Source: an uncultured Francisella sp.
GTDB lineage: Bacteria > Pseudomonadota > Gammaproteobacteria > Burkholderiales > Neisseriaceae
Direction of reading: 5' to 3'
Length of the DNA: 64,000 bases
Assembly (NCBI GenBank): GCA_943914555.1
Contig: CALUCM010000003.1
Location: 6,509 to 70,508, forward strand
The notes beneath the pieces are model-generated. The model saw only the letters and a list, made by a program, of their open reading frames with translations. It was not told the DNA's origin and ran no database searches. The position numbers and the translations under genes are program-made. This document shows, in pieces, positions 52,166 to 62,313 of the stretch. Within the stretch, counting starts at the first letter, position 1. Each line of letters starts with the position of its first letter.

Positions 52166-52393
52166 TTAACCTTCTATTACAATGGCTGCTGCTTCACGTA
52201 GACGAAGACATAATTGAAATCCACGCAATTTAATTTGGATAGGATCACCAAAAGGAGCACTTCGTACTACTTCTACCTCACAGCCGGGCGTGATTCCCAT
52301 AGCCAATAATTTTCTTCGCATGATTGAATCTGCTGTTTGGAAGCCTTGGATCAGGCCTCTACTTTTTTGAGAAAGCTGATCAAGCGTGATCAT
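52166..52393 (-). CDS. feoA: ferrous iron transport protein FeoA
   Basis: Small SH3-like cytosolic partner of FeoB. The 75 residues include IMRRKLLAMGITPGCEVEVVRSAPFGDPIQIKL, which is the conserved FeoA core. AAAGGA lies upstream. It is the first gene of feoABC. The 100-bp upstream region is very AT-rich with a possible -10 (TATACT, minus strand), but no convincing Fur box was found. Confidence 0.95.
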   Translation of the reverse strand: MITLDQLSQKSRGLIQGFQTADSIMRRKLLAMGITPGCEVEVVRSAPFGDPIQIKLRGFQLCLRLREAAAIVIEG

Positions 52394-52493
52394 ATATTAA
52401 GTCCTTTGCAAGATAAAAAGCTAAAATAGTAATCAATACTAAGTATAGTATAAGTACTAATCTAGGGCCAAATTGAATTATTTTTAGTGTTAA

Positions 52494-53903
52494 TTACGAC
52501 AAGGAATGAAAATAATTCAAAATACTGTATGCAGCTTCTCGACCCTCAAAAATAGCATTAACTACCAGATCGGAGCCACGTGTCACATCACCGCCAGCAA
52601 ATATTTTGGCATGACTGGTCTGTTGCGCTCTGTGCTGGCCTGTTAAGATACGACCTTTATTGTCTAAAGCTATGTGTAATTCTTCCAACCAAGGCATGTT
52701 TGTGGTGGTAAAACCAAAGGCAATGATAATGGCGTCACATTCAATTAGATCTTCACTTCCTTGAATCATTTTGGCAGCGCGTCTTCCCGAGGCATCTGGT
52801 TTCCCCAATTCCGTTTTTATAATGTGCAAACCTTTTACTCTGTATTGTTCATCAACTTGCACGGCGATTGGTTGGGTATTAAAGACAAATTCAGCGCCTT
52901 CTTCCTGTGCATTTAAAAATTCTTTTTTTGAACCAGGCATATTACATGCATCTCTTCGATAAACACATTGCACGGACTTGGCTTGTTGACGAAGCGAAGT
53001 GCGTACACAGTCCATAGCAGTATCTCCTCCACCCAAAACCACCACTTTTTTACCTTTCATCGTGACATAATCGCTTGCCTCAAAGCCCAGTAAATGACGC
53101 GTGTTGGCAATTAGAAAAGGTAGGGCAGAGTATACGCCGTCTGCATCTTCATTAGGGATATTGGCCTTTAATCCTTGGGTGGCGCCAGTTCCTAAAAATA
53201 CTGCATCATATTCTTCTACCAAGACAGATAGCTCAATATCTTTACCAATTGTCGTATTTAATTTGAAATCAATACCCAATTCTTGAAAAATTTCTCGACG
53301 TCGCTGTATGACTTCTTTATCTAATTTAAAGGATGGGATACCAAAGAACAGCAAACCACCAATTTCAGGCTGTTGTTCATAAACTGTGGTTTGTACCCCA
53401 TTGCGATTGAGAAAGTCCGCACAGGCAAGTCCTGCAGGTCCAGCGCCTATTACCGCAACTTTTTTGGCATCTGTTGTTTTGGCAATGACATGGGGGCGCC
53501 AACCTTGAGCAAGAGCTTGCTCAGTGATATAAGTTTCTATACTGCCAATAGTGACTGCCCCAAATTCATCATATAAAGTGCAAGCTCCTTCGCATAGGCG
53601 TTCTTGTGGACAGACTCGGCCGCATATTTCTGGCAGGCTATTAGTTGCATGTGACAGTTCTGCTGCTTCAATGATACGTCCCTCATAAACTAATTTTAAC
53701 CAGTTGGGAATATGATTGCTTACAGGACAAGTATGCTGACAATAAGGATTGCCGCATTCCAAGCAGCGATCGGCTTGTGATTGGGCTTGTCCATCATAAA
53801 AAATCCGATACACTTCCTTAAAAGTTGTTTTTCTTATTTTTAGTGGACGTTTGGACGGTTCTATCCTTGGTAAGTCAATAAATTGATAAACATTTGATGC
53901 CAT
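52494..53903 (-). CDS. gltD: glutamate synthase (NADPH) small subunit
   Basis: Transfers electrons from NADPH to the large subunit for glutamate synthesis from glutamine and 2-oxoglutarate. The 469 residues have N-terminal cluster Cys motifs CLECGNPYCQHTCP and CGRVCPQERLCEGAC, an FAD domain VIGAGPAGLACADFL, the NADPH site VVLGGGDTAMDCVR and a C-terminal FAGGDVTRGSDLVV. Length and motifs are normal. It lies 14 bp after gltB. Confidence 0.97.
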   Translation of the reverse strand: MASNVYQFIDLPRIEPSKRPLKIRKTTFKEVYRIFYDGQAQSQADRCLECGNPYCQHTCPVSNHIPNWLKLVYEGRIIEAAELSHATNSLPEICGRVCPQERLCEGACTLYDEFGAVTIGSIETYITEQALAQGWRPHVIAKTTDAKKVAVIGAGPAGLACADFLNRNGVQTTVYEQQPEIGGLLFFGIPSFKLDKEVIQRRREIFQELGIDFKLNTTIGKDIELSVLVEEYDAVFLGTGATQGLKANIPNEDADGVYSALPFLIANTRHLLGFEASDYVTMKGKKVVVLGGGDTAMDCVRTSLRQQAKSVQCVYRRDACNMPGSKKEFLNAQEEGAEFVFNTQPIAVQVDEQYRVKGLHIIKTELGKPDASGRRAAKMIQGSEDLIECDAIIIAFGFTTTNMPWLEELHIALDNKGRILTGQHRAQQTSHAKIFAGGDVTRGSDLVVNAIFEGREAAYSILNYFHSLS

Positions 53904-53917
53904 GCTGTGAACCCTTA

Positions 53918-56900
53918 TTAGTGCGCAGTCATTTTTATTTCTTCTTTTTTATACCAGCGATGCCCAAGAAGAGAATGTACATCGCTTGTGATAGGTTTAA
54001 CTAATACAAAGTACTCTAATGCTTCATTCCAATGATCTAAAATCCATTCGCCTAGTTCACTGCCAGTAGCAAAGGTATGTTCTGCAATCAATCCACGTAA
54101 GTGTTCTTGATGGATCGGCAAATCAACGAGAGAAAGATTTTCTATTAGTTCTTTATTTAGACGTTTTTCAAGACCCCCTTCACGATTGTAAATATAGGCA
54201 AAACCACCTGTCATACCGGCGCCAAAATTAACCCCAGTTTTACCCAGAATACATACCACTCCTCCTGTCATGTATTCACAACCATTATCAGCAATGCCTT
54301 CTACCACACTCACGCAACCAGAATTGCGTACTGCAAAGCGCTCTCCCGCTTTACCTGCAGCAAACAGCTTACCTCCTGTAGCGCCATACAAACAAGTATT
54401 GCCCATAATGGTGGTTTCATGGGCGATAAAAGCACTCCCAGGATGAGGTTTAATAATAATACACCCACCAGCCATTCCTTTACCGACATAGTCATTAGCG
54501 TCTCCAGTGAGAGTTAAATAAAGAGAGCCAGTGAGAAAAGCACCAAAACTTTGGCCAGCTGTTCCTGTAAAATTCAATTCAATACGCTGTTGTGCTTTAC
54601 CTTTATTGCCATATTGTTGGGCAATTAGCCCAGATAAAGAAGCACCCACCGAGCGATCAACATTGCTAATGGGAAAATGTACACTTATACTTTCACCAGT
54701 TGTTACAGCATTTTCACATTTTTCCAAGATCTTTTGATTAAGTATCGCCTGATCAAAAGGTTGATTAGAAGCGCTACAGTACAAAGTGTGTTGGTTTTTA
54801 TTTTTTGGGCGATATAATAAAGCGCTTAGGTCAATTTCTGGCAGTTGTGTGCTGCGCTCTAATAAATCTGTACGACCAATCAAGTCAGTTAAGTTTTTCA
54901 CTCCAAGCAAAGCAAGATGACGTCTGACATCTTCTGCAATAAAGCGAAAATAGTTCATCACTAATTCAGGTAGACCATGATAATGTTTATTGCGCAATAA
55001 ATTATCTTGTGTTGCAATACCAGTAGCACAATTATTCAAATGGCAAATGCGTAGATATCTACAACCCAAAGCAATCATTGGTGCAGTACCAAAACCAAAA
55101 CTTTCAGCTCCTAAAATGGCTGCTTTAATAATATCTAATCCAGTTTTTAGGCCACCATCTACTTGAATGCGCACTTTATGCCGTAAATTATTTTCAACTA
55201 AAGCTTGTTGGGTTTCTGCCAAACCTAATTCCCAAGCGCTTCCTGCATGTTTGACACTAGTTAAAGGAGAAGCCCCTGTACCGCCATCGTAACCAGAAAT
55301 AGTAATAAGATCAGCATGTGCTTTGACAACGCCACAAGCAATGGTACCCACCCCAGGAGAGGAGACCAGTTTGACGGAAACTAAGGCCTTTGGATTAATC
55401 TGTTTTAAATCAAAAATCAGCTGGGCCAAATCTTCGATAGAATAGATATCATGATGTGGAGGAGGTGATATTAAAGTAGTACCACTAACTGCATGACGCA
55501 ACTGAGCAATGTATGGAGTGACCTTGTCTCCAGGAAGTTGACCACCTTCCCCAGGTTTTGCTCCTTGTGCTATTTTAATTTGAATCACTTCTGCATTGAT
55601 AAGATAAGCAGGAGTCACGCCAAAGCGACCAGAAGCAATTTGCTTGATTTTAGATCTTTTCTCCGTACCATAACGTTTGGGATCTTCGCCACCTTCTCCT
55701 GAATTAGAATAACCGCCCAAGCGATTCATGGCAATGGCAATTGCTTCATGAGCTTCGGGGCTAAGAGCCCCAATGCTCATAGCAGCACTGTCAAAACGAG
55801 AATATAAATTATCAACTGTAACAACATCTTTAATGTCAATGGACTGATCTGTATTAATTTTTAGTTTGAGTAAGTCTCGAATGCAAAGTACATCACGGTT
55901 ATCTACTATTTGTTGAAAATGTTTGAATGCATCATAATCACCACTTCTGACTGCGATTTGTAAAGCTTTAACTGCTTCAGGATGATATGCATGTGCTTCG
56001 CCTTGCGGCTTGTATTTTAAAAGCCCAGGATGAGTGAGTGGAACATTGGCATGCCAAGCATTTTTGTGCAAATTTGTGATATCTTCTTGCAGCATAGCAA
56101 AGTTTTTGCCAGCAATACGGCTAACTATACCGGCAAAACATTGCACCATTACCTCTTGATCTAGACCAATAACTTCAAAGAGCCGGGCGCATCGGTAAGA
56201 AGAGATGGTTGAAATGCCCATCTTAGAAAGAATCTTGTATAAGCCTTTATTGATCCCGTTGCGGTAGTTAAGCATGGTATCACGAATCGATTGTTTGATA
56301 GCGCCGATATGTACCATATGCGCTAATGATTCATAAACTAGATAAGGATATACTGCTGTCGCTCCTAGGCTAAGTAATACGGCAAATTGATGAGAATCAC
56401 GTGCAGAACCAGTTTCCACAATAATATTACAATCGCAGCGCAAATTTTTATCTGCTAAACGTTGCTGTATGATACCAACTGAAAGAGGGGCAGGAATCGG
56501 TGCACGTTGTTTGCTAATTTTTTTATCACTAATAACTAAAATAACAGCACCTTCTTTGACAGCTTGCTGTGCTTCTTTAGCAATGGCTTGTAATCGGTTT
56601 TGCAGATTATCCTGCTTGGTATCAAAAGTGGCATCAAGGATATGATGACGATAATGCTTTTGTGGCAGTTGAATTAATTGATTAAAGTCAGAAAATAACA
56701 GTACAGGAGAAGGAAAACTTACACGATGAGACATTCCCTCTGTTTCATAAAACACACTCATTTCGTTACCAATATGTGTACTTAAGCTCATTACATGCGC
56801 TTCTCGTAAAGGATCAATGGGTGGATTAGTTACCTGAGCAAAATATTGTCTGAAATAATCGTATAAAGAGCGGTATTTGCGCGATAACACTGCCAAAGGG

Positions 56901-58372
56901 GTATCATCGCCCATTGAACCAGTGGCTTCTTGAGCTTTTTCTGCCAATACACGTAAGACATTTTCCAGTTCTTCTAAGTCCATACCAAAGACTTTTTGAT
57001 AACAAAGAAGTATTTCACTGCTTAAATTTGTGATCCCATCTGCTTCTTGAGAAAGGTTCTCATAAGGATGTAAATAGAGCACATTTTTTTTGAGCCACTC
57101 TTGATAAGGATGACGACTTTTGATCTGTGCATCGATTAACTCTGAATTAAGTAACTTGCCTAGTTTGGTATCAATCACCAATAACTCACCGGGACCAACT
57201 CGGCCTTTTGCTACCACTTCATCTGGACTATAGTCCCAGATGCCGACTTCAGAAGAAATAGTGATCAGTTGATCACTAGTGATGACATAGCGTGCAGGAC
57301 GCAAACCATTTCTGTCTAAAGTACAGGCTGCATAACGGCCATCACTAAATACCACACCAGCTGGTCCATCCCAGGGCTCCATATGAATAGAATTGAAACT
57401 ATAAAAGGCGCGTAGATCATCATCCATATCAGGATTATTTTGCCAAGCCGGGGGTATTAAAAGCCGCATGGCGCGAAAAATATCCATACCTCCATTGACA
57501 AAAACTTCAAACATATTGTCCAAGGAACTCGAATCTGAGCCATGTTCATTAACCAAGGGAAATGCTGTGTTTAAATCAGGAATTAGTGGCGTTTTATATT
57601 TATAAGAACGTGCTTTTGCCCAGGCACGATTACCGGATATAGTGTTGATTTCTCCATTATGAGCAAGATAACGAAAAGGCTGTGCTAACGACCAGCGAGG
57701 AGATGTATTAGTAGAAAAACGCTGGTGGAAAAGCACAATTGCTGACTGTAAGCGGATATCTGCTAAATCTAAATAAAATAAAGGCAGATCAGAAGGCATA
57801 CACAACCCTTTATAGATCAAGATTTGTGTTGATAAGCTACAGATGTAAAAATCTTTATCATCAATTTTTTTCTCAATACGACGTCGCGCCATGAATAAAC
57901 GCCGTTCCATATCTTTGGCTTTCCAGCCGGGGGGGGCGGCAATGAAGATTTGTTGAATCGATGGCAGGCTAGAAGCAGCGATGTCGCCTAGTACACTTTT
58001 ATCGACAGGCACCTCTCTCCAACCTATTGTTGGGAGAGTTTCTTGTTCTAATTCTTGCTGAATGATATTTTTAAAAACGGTTATTTTCTGTTTGTCTTGA
58101 GGAAAAAACACCATGCCAACAGCGAAATGTTCTGGTAAAAGCAGTCTCATTTCTTTAGAGATTGCCTGAAAAAACTGCTGCGGCATTTGTAATGAAATAC
58201 CACAACCATCCCCAGTTTTTCCGTCAGCCAAGATGGCACCGCGGTGCTGCATACGAGCAAGACCAGTAATGGCATTTCTTACTAATTTATGACTGGCTCG
58301 CCCCTTAATATTGGCAATCAAACCAAAACCACAGTTATCTTTTGTCAATTCAGGGGCATAAAGTTTGGGCAT
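53918..58372 (-). CDS. gltB: glutamate synthase (NADPH) large subunit
   Basis: The 1484-residue subunit holds the glutaminase and synthase sites. The N-terminal Ntn-type glutaminase domain follows APELTKDNCGFG with nucleophile Cys14; MQHRGAI and the RFSTNTSPRW segment follow. The FMN synthase domain (about 830-1200) has SGEGGEDPKRYG, AQGAKPGEGGQLPG, HHDIYSIEDLAQL, GYDGGTGASPL and the 3Fe-4S cysteines in CRYLRICHLNNCATG. A C-terminal GXGXG helix domain ends it. An eight-G tract lies at 57929-57936. It is cotranscribed with gltD. Confidence 0.98.
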   Translation of the reverse strand: MPKLYAPELTKDNCGFGLIANIKGRASHKLVRNAITGLARMQHRGAILADGKTGDGCGISLQMPQQFFQAISKEMRLLLPEHFAVGMVFFPQDKQKITVFKNIIQQELEQETLPTIGWREVPVDKSVLGDIAASSLPSIQQIFIAAPPGWKAKDMERRLFMARRRIEKKIDDKDFYICSLSTQILIYKGLCMPSDLPLFYLDLADIRLQSAIVLFHQRFSTNTSPRWSLAQPFRYLAHNGEINTISGNRAWAKARSYKYKTPLIPDLNTAFPLVNEHGSDSSSLDNMFEVFVNGGMDIFRAMRLLIPPAWQNNPDMDDDLRAFYSFNSIHMEPWDGPAGVVFSDGRYAACTLDRNGLRPARYVITSDQLITISSEVGIWDYSPDEVVAKGRVGPGELLVIDTKLGKLLNSELIDAQIKSRHPYQEWLKKNVLYLHPYENLSQEADGITNLSSEILLCYQKVFGMDLEELENVLRVLAEKAQEATGSMGDDTPLAVLSRKYRSLYDYFRQYFAQVTNPPIDPLREAHVMSLSTHIGNEMSVFYETEGMSHRVSFPSPVLLFSDFNQLIQLPQKHYRHHILDATFDTKQDNLQNRLQAIAKEAQQAVKEGAVILVISDKKISKQRAPIPAPLSVGIIQQRLADKNLRCDCNIIVETGSARDSHQFAVLLSLGATAVYPYLVYESLAHMVHIGAIKQSIRDTMLNYRNGINKGLYKILSKMGISTISSYRCARLFEVIGLDQEVMVQCFAGIVSRIAGKNFAMLQEDITNLHKNAWHANVPLTHPGLLKYKPQGEAHAYHPEAVKALQIAVRSGDYDAFKHFQQIVDNRDVLCIRDLLKLKINTDQSIDIKDVVTVDNLYSRFDSAAMSIGALSPEAHEAIAIAMNRLGGYSNSGEGGEDPKRYGTEKRSKIKQIASGRFGVTPAYLINAEVIQIKIAQGAKPGEGGQLPGDKVTPYIAQLRHAVSGTTLISPPPHHDIYSIEDLAQLIFDLKQINPKALVSVKLVSSPGVGTIACGVVKAHADLITISGYDGGTGASPLTSVKHAGSAWELGLAETQQALVENNLRHKVRIQVDGGLKTGLDIIKAAILGAESFGFGTAPMIALGCRYLRICHLNNCATGIATQDNLLRNKHYHGLPELVMNYFRFIAEDVRRHLALLGVKNLTDLIGRTDLLERSTQLPEIDLSALLYRPKNKNQHTLYCSASNQPFDQAILNQKILEKCENAVTTGESISVHFPISNVDRSVGASLSGLIAQQYGNKGKAQQRIELNFTGTAGQSFGAFLTGSLYLTLTGDANDYVGKGMAGGCIIIKPHPGSAFIAHETTIMGNTCLYGATGGKLFAAGKAGERFAVRNSGCVSVVEGIADNGCEYMTGGVVCILGKTGVNFGAGMTGGFAYIYNREGGLEKRLNKELIENLSLVDLPIHQEHLRGLIAEHTFATGSELGEWILDHWNEALEYFVLVKPITSDVHSLLGHRWYKKEEIKMTAH

Positions 58373-58583
58373 AAGGTCATTGGGTTCCTAATTAAAATAT
58401 TATTATGATGAAACAAACTCTTAAAAGTAGAGCAATTTTACCCAATCGTCAAGATAATTTGGATAGGCAATTTAAAGAATGGCTAGGAGGCAGAAAATGA
58501 CATGAAGAATTTTCTCGACGCAAGATGCTTCCTTGGGATTTTGCTATTTAGGTTTTAATCAAAAAAATATTTTTTAGTTAGCC

Positions 58584-58620
58584 AGAAAAAAATAGCCTCC
58601 TATCTATAATTTAGGAGGCC
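58584..58620 (-). terminator. rho-independent terminator of htpG
   Basis: GCCTCCTA (58595-58602) pairs with TAGGAGGC (58612-58619) around a nine-base loop. On the minus strand the stem is followed by TATTTTTTTC, a good U-tract for a transcript coming from htpG, about 40 bp after its stop. Confidence 0.85.
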
Positions 58621-58661
58621 TTTAAAGATTTAAAAAATTAATTAGCTAGCTTTAATTTTAG

Positions 58662-60575
58662 TTAATGATTGATAATTAACTGATTGATCTTTTTAACGAA
58701 TAAAGCAGGATTTTCTAATTTTCCTCCCTCGGCTAATAAAGTCTCTTCAAAAATAATTTCAGCTAAATCTTTCAATTTGTCTGAATTTTGCTCTGCCATC
58801 AGTCTTTTCACCAGTGGATGTTGGGAATTAATTTCTAAAACAGGTTTATTAGAGGAGAATTGGCCCAACGGGCTACCATTTTCTTCCAGCATCCTTCTTA
58901 AATGCGGGCTTAATTCATTTTCCCCCACTACCAAGCAAGCTGGACTTTCAGTTAGGCGATGAGTAGGGCGAACATCAGATATTTTGCCTTTTAGCGTATC
59001 TTTTAATAACTCAATAAGCTTAGGGTCAAGGCAACTGTCTTTTTCTTTCTGTTTTTCTTTTTGCTCTTGATTGATCTGTTGCTCATCGCTCCCCTGATCC
59101 AGCTTTAACTCTCCTTTGGCAATATTGCTAAGTGTTTTTTCTTGATAGCTATTTAAAGCCCCCATTGCCCACTCATCTACCCGATCAGTGAGTAGTAGAA
59201 CTTCGATTTTTCGTTTAATGAAGATTTCTAGATGCGGACTATTTTTTGCTGCTTCATAATTTTCAGCTGCTAGGTAGTAGATATGTTTCTGTTGTTTGGG
59301 CATGCGAGCAATATAATCATCAAGGCTTACACTTTGCGTTGTAGATGTATCAAGGGTACTGGCAAAACGGCACAAACGTGCAATTTTTTCTTTGTTGCTA
59401 GGATCTTCAATCAAGCCCTCTTTAAAAATTGGACCAAATATTTGCCAGAACGATTGATATTGCGTCGACTCATTTTTTGCCATTTGCTCCAGAAGGTCTA
59501 AAACTTTCTTGATACTTCCAACTCGGATACTATCTAAGGCCTTGTTTTCTTGCAATAGTTCTCGTGATACATTCAAGGGTAGATCGTGACTGTCAATAAT
59601 ACCGCGGACAAAACGCAAGTAGTTAGGTAGAAGTTTTTTTGCATCATCCATAATGAATACACGCTTGACATATAGCTTTACACCATGTTGACTTTCGCGA
59701 TCATAAAGATCAAAAGGTTTTTCTTTGGGAATATATAGTAAACCCGTGTACTCTTGTTTTCCTTCGACATGATAGTGTGTCCAAGCTAAAGCATCAGCGC
59801 CATCATGCGATAAATGTCGATAAAATTGTTGATATTGTTCGTCAGAGATTTCGGTTTTTGAGCGGGTCCAAAGCGCTTTTGCTTGGTTAACTACTTCCAT
59901 CTCTTCACTGGGTTTGACGCTACCATCTTCTTGATATTCTGGTGCTTTTCTCATATAAATAGGTACAGCAATATGATCACTGTAAGTGTTTACAATACGT
60001 CGTAAAGTCCAATCAGATAAAAATTCTTTAGCATCTTCTTTAAGATGAAGAGTAACGTCCGTGCCGCGTGTTTTCTTGACAATATTTTCTACCTCAAAGC
60101 TACCATTAGCCTCACTTGACCAGCGTACTGCTTCATTTTCCAAAGCATAGGCCGAACGGCTTTCTACAGTCACATGATCAGCTACAATAAAGGAAGAGTA
60201 AAAGCCCACACCAAATTGACCAATTAAGTGGGCATCTTTTTTCTGGTCGCCACTTAATTGTTCGAGAAAACTTTTGGTTCCTGATTTGGCAATAGTGCCT
60301 AGATGCTCGATGATTTCTTGCTCGGTCATGCCGATACCGTTATCAGAAATGGTGATGGTCCTTGCCTCTGTTTGGGCAGTGATCACAATTTTTAATTCTT
60401 CATCTTTATTTAGAATATTGGGCTTGGCAAGTGCTTGAAAACGCAATTTATCAATGGCATCAGCACTGTTGGAAATCAGCTCTCTGAGAAAAATTTCCTT
60501 ATTGGAATAGAGGGAATGAATCATCAGCTGAAGAAGCTGAGTCACTTCGGTTTGGAATTGTAAACTTTGTTTCAT
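58662..60575 (-). CDS. htpG: molecular chaperone HtpG (Hsp90)
   Basis: Dimeric ATP-dependent Hsp90. The 637-residue protein has the GHKL ATPase domain with SNKEIFLRELISNSADAIDKLR, DNGIGMTEQE and GQFGVGFYS, a middle domain with SSFIVAD-type and KEKPFDLYDRESQHGVKLY segments plus RGIIDSHDLPLNVSRE, and a C-terminal dimerisation domain with a short Gln/Lys-rich insertion near residue 510. A heat-shock-type promoter precedes it and a terminator follows, so it is monocistronic. Confidence 0.97.
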   Translation of the reverse strand: MKQSLQFQTEVTQLLQLMIHSLYSNKEIFLRELISNSADAIDKLRFQALAKPNILNKDEELKIVITAQTEARTITISDNGIGMTEQEIIEHLGTIAKSGTKSFLEQLSGDQKKDAHLIGQFGVGFYSSFIVADHVTVESRSAYALENEAVRWSSEANGSFEVENIVKKTRGTDVTLHLKEDAKEFLSDWTLRRIVNTYSDHIAVPIYMRKAPEYQEDGSVKPSEEMEVVNQAKALWTRSKTEISDEQYQQFYRHLSHDGADALAWTHYHVEGKQEYTGLLYIPKEKPFDLYDRESQHGVKLYVKRVFIMDDAKKLLPNYLRFVRGIIDSHDLPLNVSRELLQENKALDSIRVGSIKKVLDLLEQMAKNESTQYQSFWQIFGPIFKEGLIEDPSNKEKIARLCRFASTLDTSTTQSVSLDDYIARMPKQQKHIYYLAAENYEAAKNSPHLEIFIKRKIEVLLLTDRVDEWAMGALNSYQEKTLSNIAKGELKLDQGSDEQQINQEQKEKQKEKDSCLDPKLIELLKDTLKGKISDVRPTHRLTESPACLVVGENELSPHLRRMLEENGSPLGQFSSNKPVLEINSQHPLVKRLMAEQNSDKLKDLAEIIFEETLLAEGGKLENPALFVKKINQLIINH

Positions 60576-60616
60576 TGGCAGGTGCTCACTTTTAATTTTA
60601 ATAACTGAAAGTCAGA

Positions 60617-60645
60617 AACTGGAGGTTTAAAGTGTTTTTTTCAAG
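60617..60645 (-). promoter_or_regulatory. sigma-32-type heat-shock promoter of htpG
   Basis: On the minus strand CTTGAAA (60645-60639) is a perfect heat-shock -35, and CTCCAGTT (60624-60617), 14 bp further on, resembles CCCCATNT. It lies about 41 bp before the htpG start and overlaps the very end of rlmB. Confidence 0.7.
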
Positions 60646-61399
60646 AGTACTTATGTCGCTGGCGTCTTGTCTCTGCCAGCACAATGCCAGTGCTGACTGC
60701 AACATTCATACTTTCTATTGTTCCATACATGGGAATATATACAAGGGCATCACAATGTTCTTTAGTTAAGCGACGTAATCCTTTATCTTCCGAACCCATA
60801 ACCCAAGCAATAGCAGAGGGAAGTTCTGTTTCATAAAGATTAATTCCACCTGCAAGATGAGTACCATAAATCCAGATATGATATTCTTTTAATAATTCGA
60901 TAGTGCGAGTAAGATTAGTTACTGCAAAATAGGGTAGAGTTTCAGCTGCTCCGCAGGCTACTTTACTAACAGTTGGCCCTAAACCTGCGCTTTTATCTTT
61001 TGGCACAATCACCGCGTTCACCCCCATAGCATCAGCAATGCGCATTGCCGCTCCAAGATTATGTGGATCTGTGACACCATCCAAAATTAAAAGCAAGGGA
61101 GGAGTGGATAAATCACGCAAAAAATCTTCTAGTGATATTTGCGGTTTAACTGAATTAATAAAAGCCACCACCCCCTGATGATGCGTTCCTGCGCTTAAAG
61201 CATCTAGACGTTCTTTAGGCACACGGTGAACTTTGACTTGAGTTATCTTGGCTTGATTTAATAAAGCTTGGCTGCGCCAATCATTTTTGCTGGCCAAGAG
61301 ATAAATCTCTTGCAAAGATTCAGGAGCTTGCCAAAGCCTTGCATTAACAGCGTGAAAACCAACAATTAATAAAGTACTGTGTGTCATGGCATTAGTCAT
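60641..61399 (-). CDS. rlmB: 23S rRNA (guanosine-2'-O)-methyltransferase RlmB
   Basis: SpoU/TrmD-class enzyme that methylates G2251 of 23S rRNA. The 252 residues have an N-terminal L30e-like substrate domain (GFHAVNARLW, THHQGVVAF) and the knotted SAM domain: LLILDGVTDPHNLGAAMRIADA, IVPKDKSAGL, WVMGSEDKGLRRL and IPMYGTIESMNVAVSTGI. All family motifs are intact. The frame offers ATG 61399 or 61387; neither has a clear ribosome binding site, so the start is uncertain by four residues. Confidence 0.95.
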   Translation of the reverse strand: MTNAMTHSTLLIVGFHAVNARLWQAPESLQEIYLLASKNDWRSQALLNQAKITQVKVHRVPKERLDALSAGTHHQGVVAFINSVKPQISLEDFLRDLSTPPLLLILDGVTDPHNLGAAMRIADAMGVNAVIVPKDKSAGLGPTVSKVACGAAETLPYFAVTNLTRTIELLKEYHIWIYGTHLAGGINLYETELPSAIAWVMGSEDKGLRRLTKEHCDALVYIPMYGTIESMNVAVSTGIVLAETRRQRHKYS

Positions 61400-61440
61400 T
61401 GATCGTTAATTTATCAGTGAAAAACCATACTAGGCCAACT

Positions 61441-62313
61441 CTAGTGGTGTTGGTCATAGTCAATAAAATCATACTCTAGCCAGCGTTGTTGTTTGACTGT
61501 GCGGTCAATATCTTGTAAAGAGAGCAGCAAATCTCTCATGTATTGTAGTGGAACCGCATTGGGTCCATCAGATTTTGCTATTTTAGGATTGGGATGGGTT
61601 TCCATGAAGATGCCAGCTATTCCTGTTGCAACGGCAGCACGAGCTAAGAGCGGAACAAACTCGCGGCGCCCACCAGAGTGATGACCCTGTGCCCCTGGCA
61701 ATTGCACCGAATGTGTCGCATCAAATACCACTGGGCACTTAGTTTCTCTCATAACGAAAAGACTTCTCATATCAGAAACAAGGTTATGATAACCGAAACT
61801 GGTACCTCGTTCGCAAACCATAAAGCGATCTGTTGTTAAATTAGCTTTTCTAGCTGCTTCTTTGGCTTTGCTAATCACTTGTTGCATATCTTCTGGTGCC
61901 ATGAATTGAGCTTTTTTGATATTCACCGCTTTGCCACTACGTGCAACAGCAGAGATGAAATCAGTTTGTCTGGCGAGAAAAGCTGGGGTTTGTAGAACAT
62001 CAACCACTTGGGCAGCAATAGGCACTTCTATCTCGTTATGAACGTCAGTCAACACGGGGACTTTAATTTGTTTTTTAACTTCGGCAAGAATACTTAATCC
62101 TTCATCAATACCAAGGCCTCTAAAAGAATATCCACTACTGCGATTGGCTTTATCATAGCTTGATTTATAGATAAAAGGCATCTTTAGTTCATCACATAAT
62201 TCTTTAAGATAGCCGGCTGTATCAATGGCAAGAGCCTTACTTTCAATCACGCAGGGCCCCGCAATTAAAAACAAAGGATAATTTAGGCCTATTTCAAAGT
62301 CACACAGTTTCAT
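61441..62313 (-). CDS. kdsA: 2-dehydro-3-deoxyphosphooctonate aldolase (KDO-8-phosphate synthase)
   Basis: Condenses phosphoenolpyruvate with arabinose-5-phosphate to make KDO-8-phosphate for LPS. The ATG at 62313 has AAAGGG upstream and gives 290 residues; upstream in-frame codons lie inside pyrG. Motifs are LFLIAGPCVIES, YKSSYDKANRSS, VLTDVHN, NIKKAQFMAPEDM, VFDATHSVQLPG and METHPNP. It is the metal-independent type: the metal-binding Cys position holds Asn in NIKKAQF, judged by family knowledge. The start overlaps the pyrG stop by 14 bp. Confidence 0.96.
   Translation of the reverse strand: MKLCDFEIGLNYPLFLIAGPCVIESKALAIDTAGYLKELCDELKMPFIYKSSYDKANRSSGYSFRGLGIDEGLSILAEVKKQIKVPVLTDVHNEIEVPIAAQVVDVLQTPAFLARQTDFISAVARSGKAVNIKKAQFMAPEDMQQVISKAKEAARKANLTTDRFMVCERGTSFGYHNLVSDMRSLFVMRETKCPVVFDATHSVQLPGAQGHHSGGRREFVPLLARAAVATGIAGIFMETHPNPKIAKSDGPNAVPLQYMRDLLLSLQDIDRTVKQQRWLEYDFIDYDQHH

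Noticed and set aside
52394..52493. Possible Fur box upstream of feoA
   Set aside because: The best 19-base window matches only about 10 positions, which an AT-rich region gives by chance.
58405..58500. Plus-strand frame of 31 codons (continuing in frame after one stop) between gltB and htpG
   Set aside because: No ribosome binding site, lies in the gltB upstream region, and no recognisable similarity; it may be a chance frame or an old remnant.
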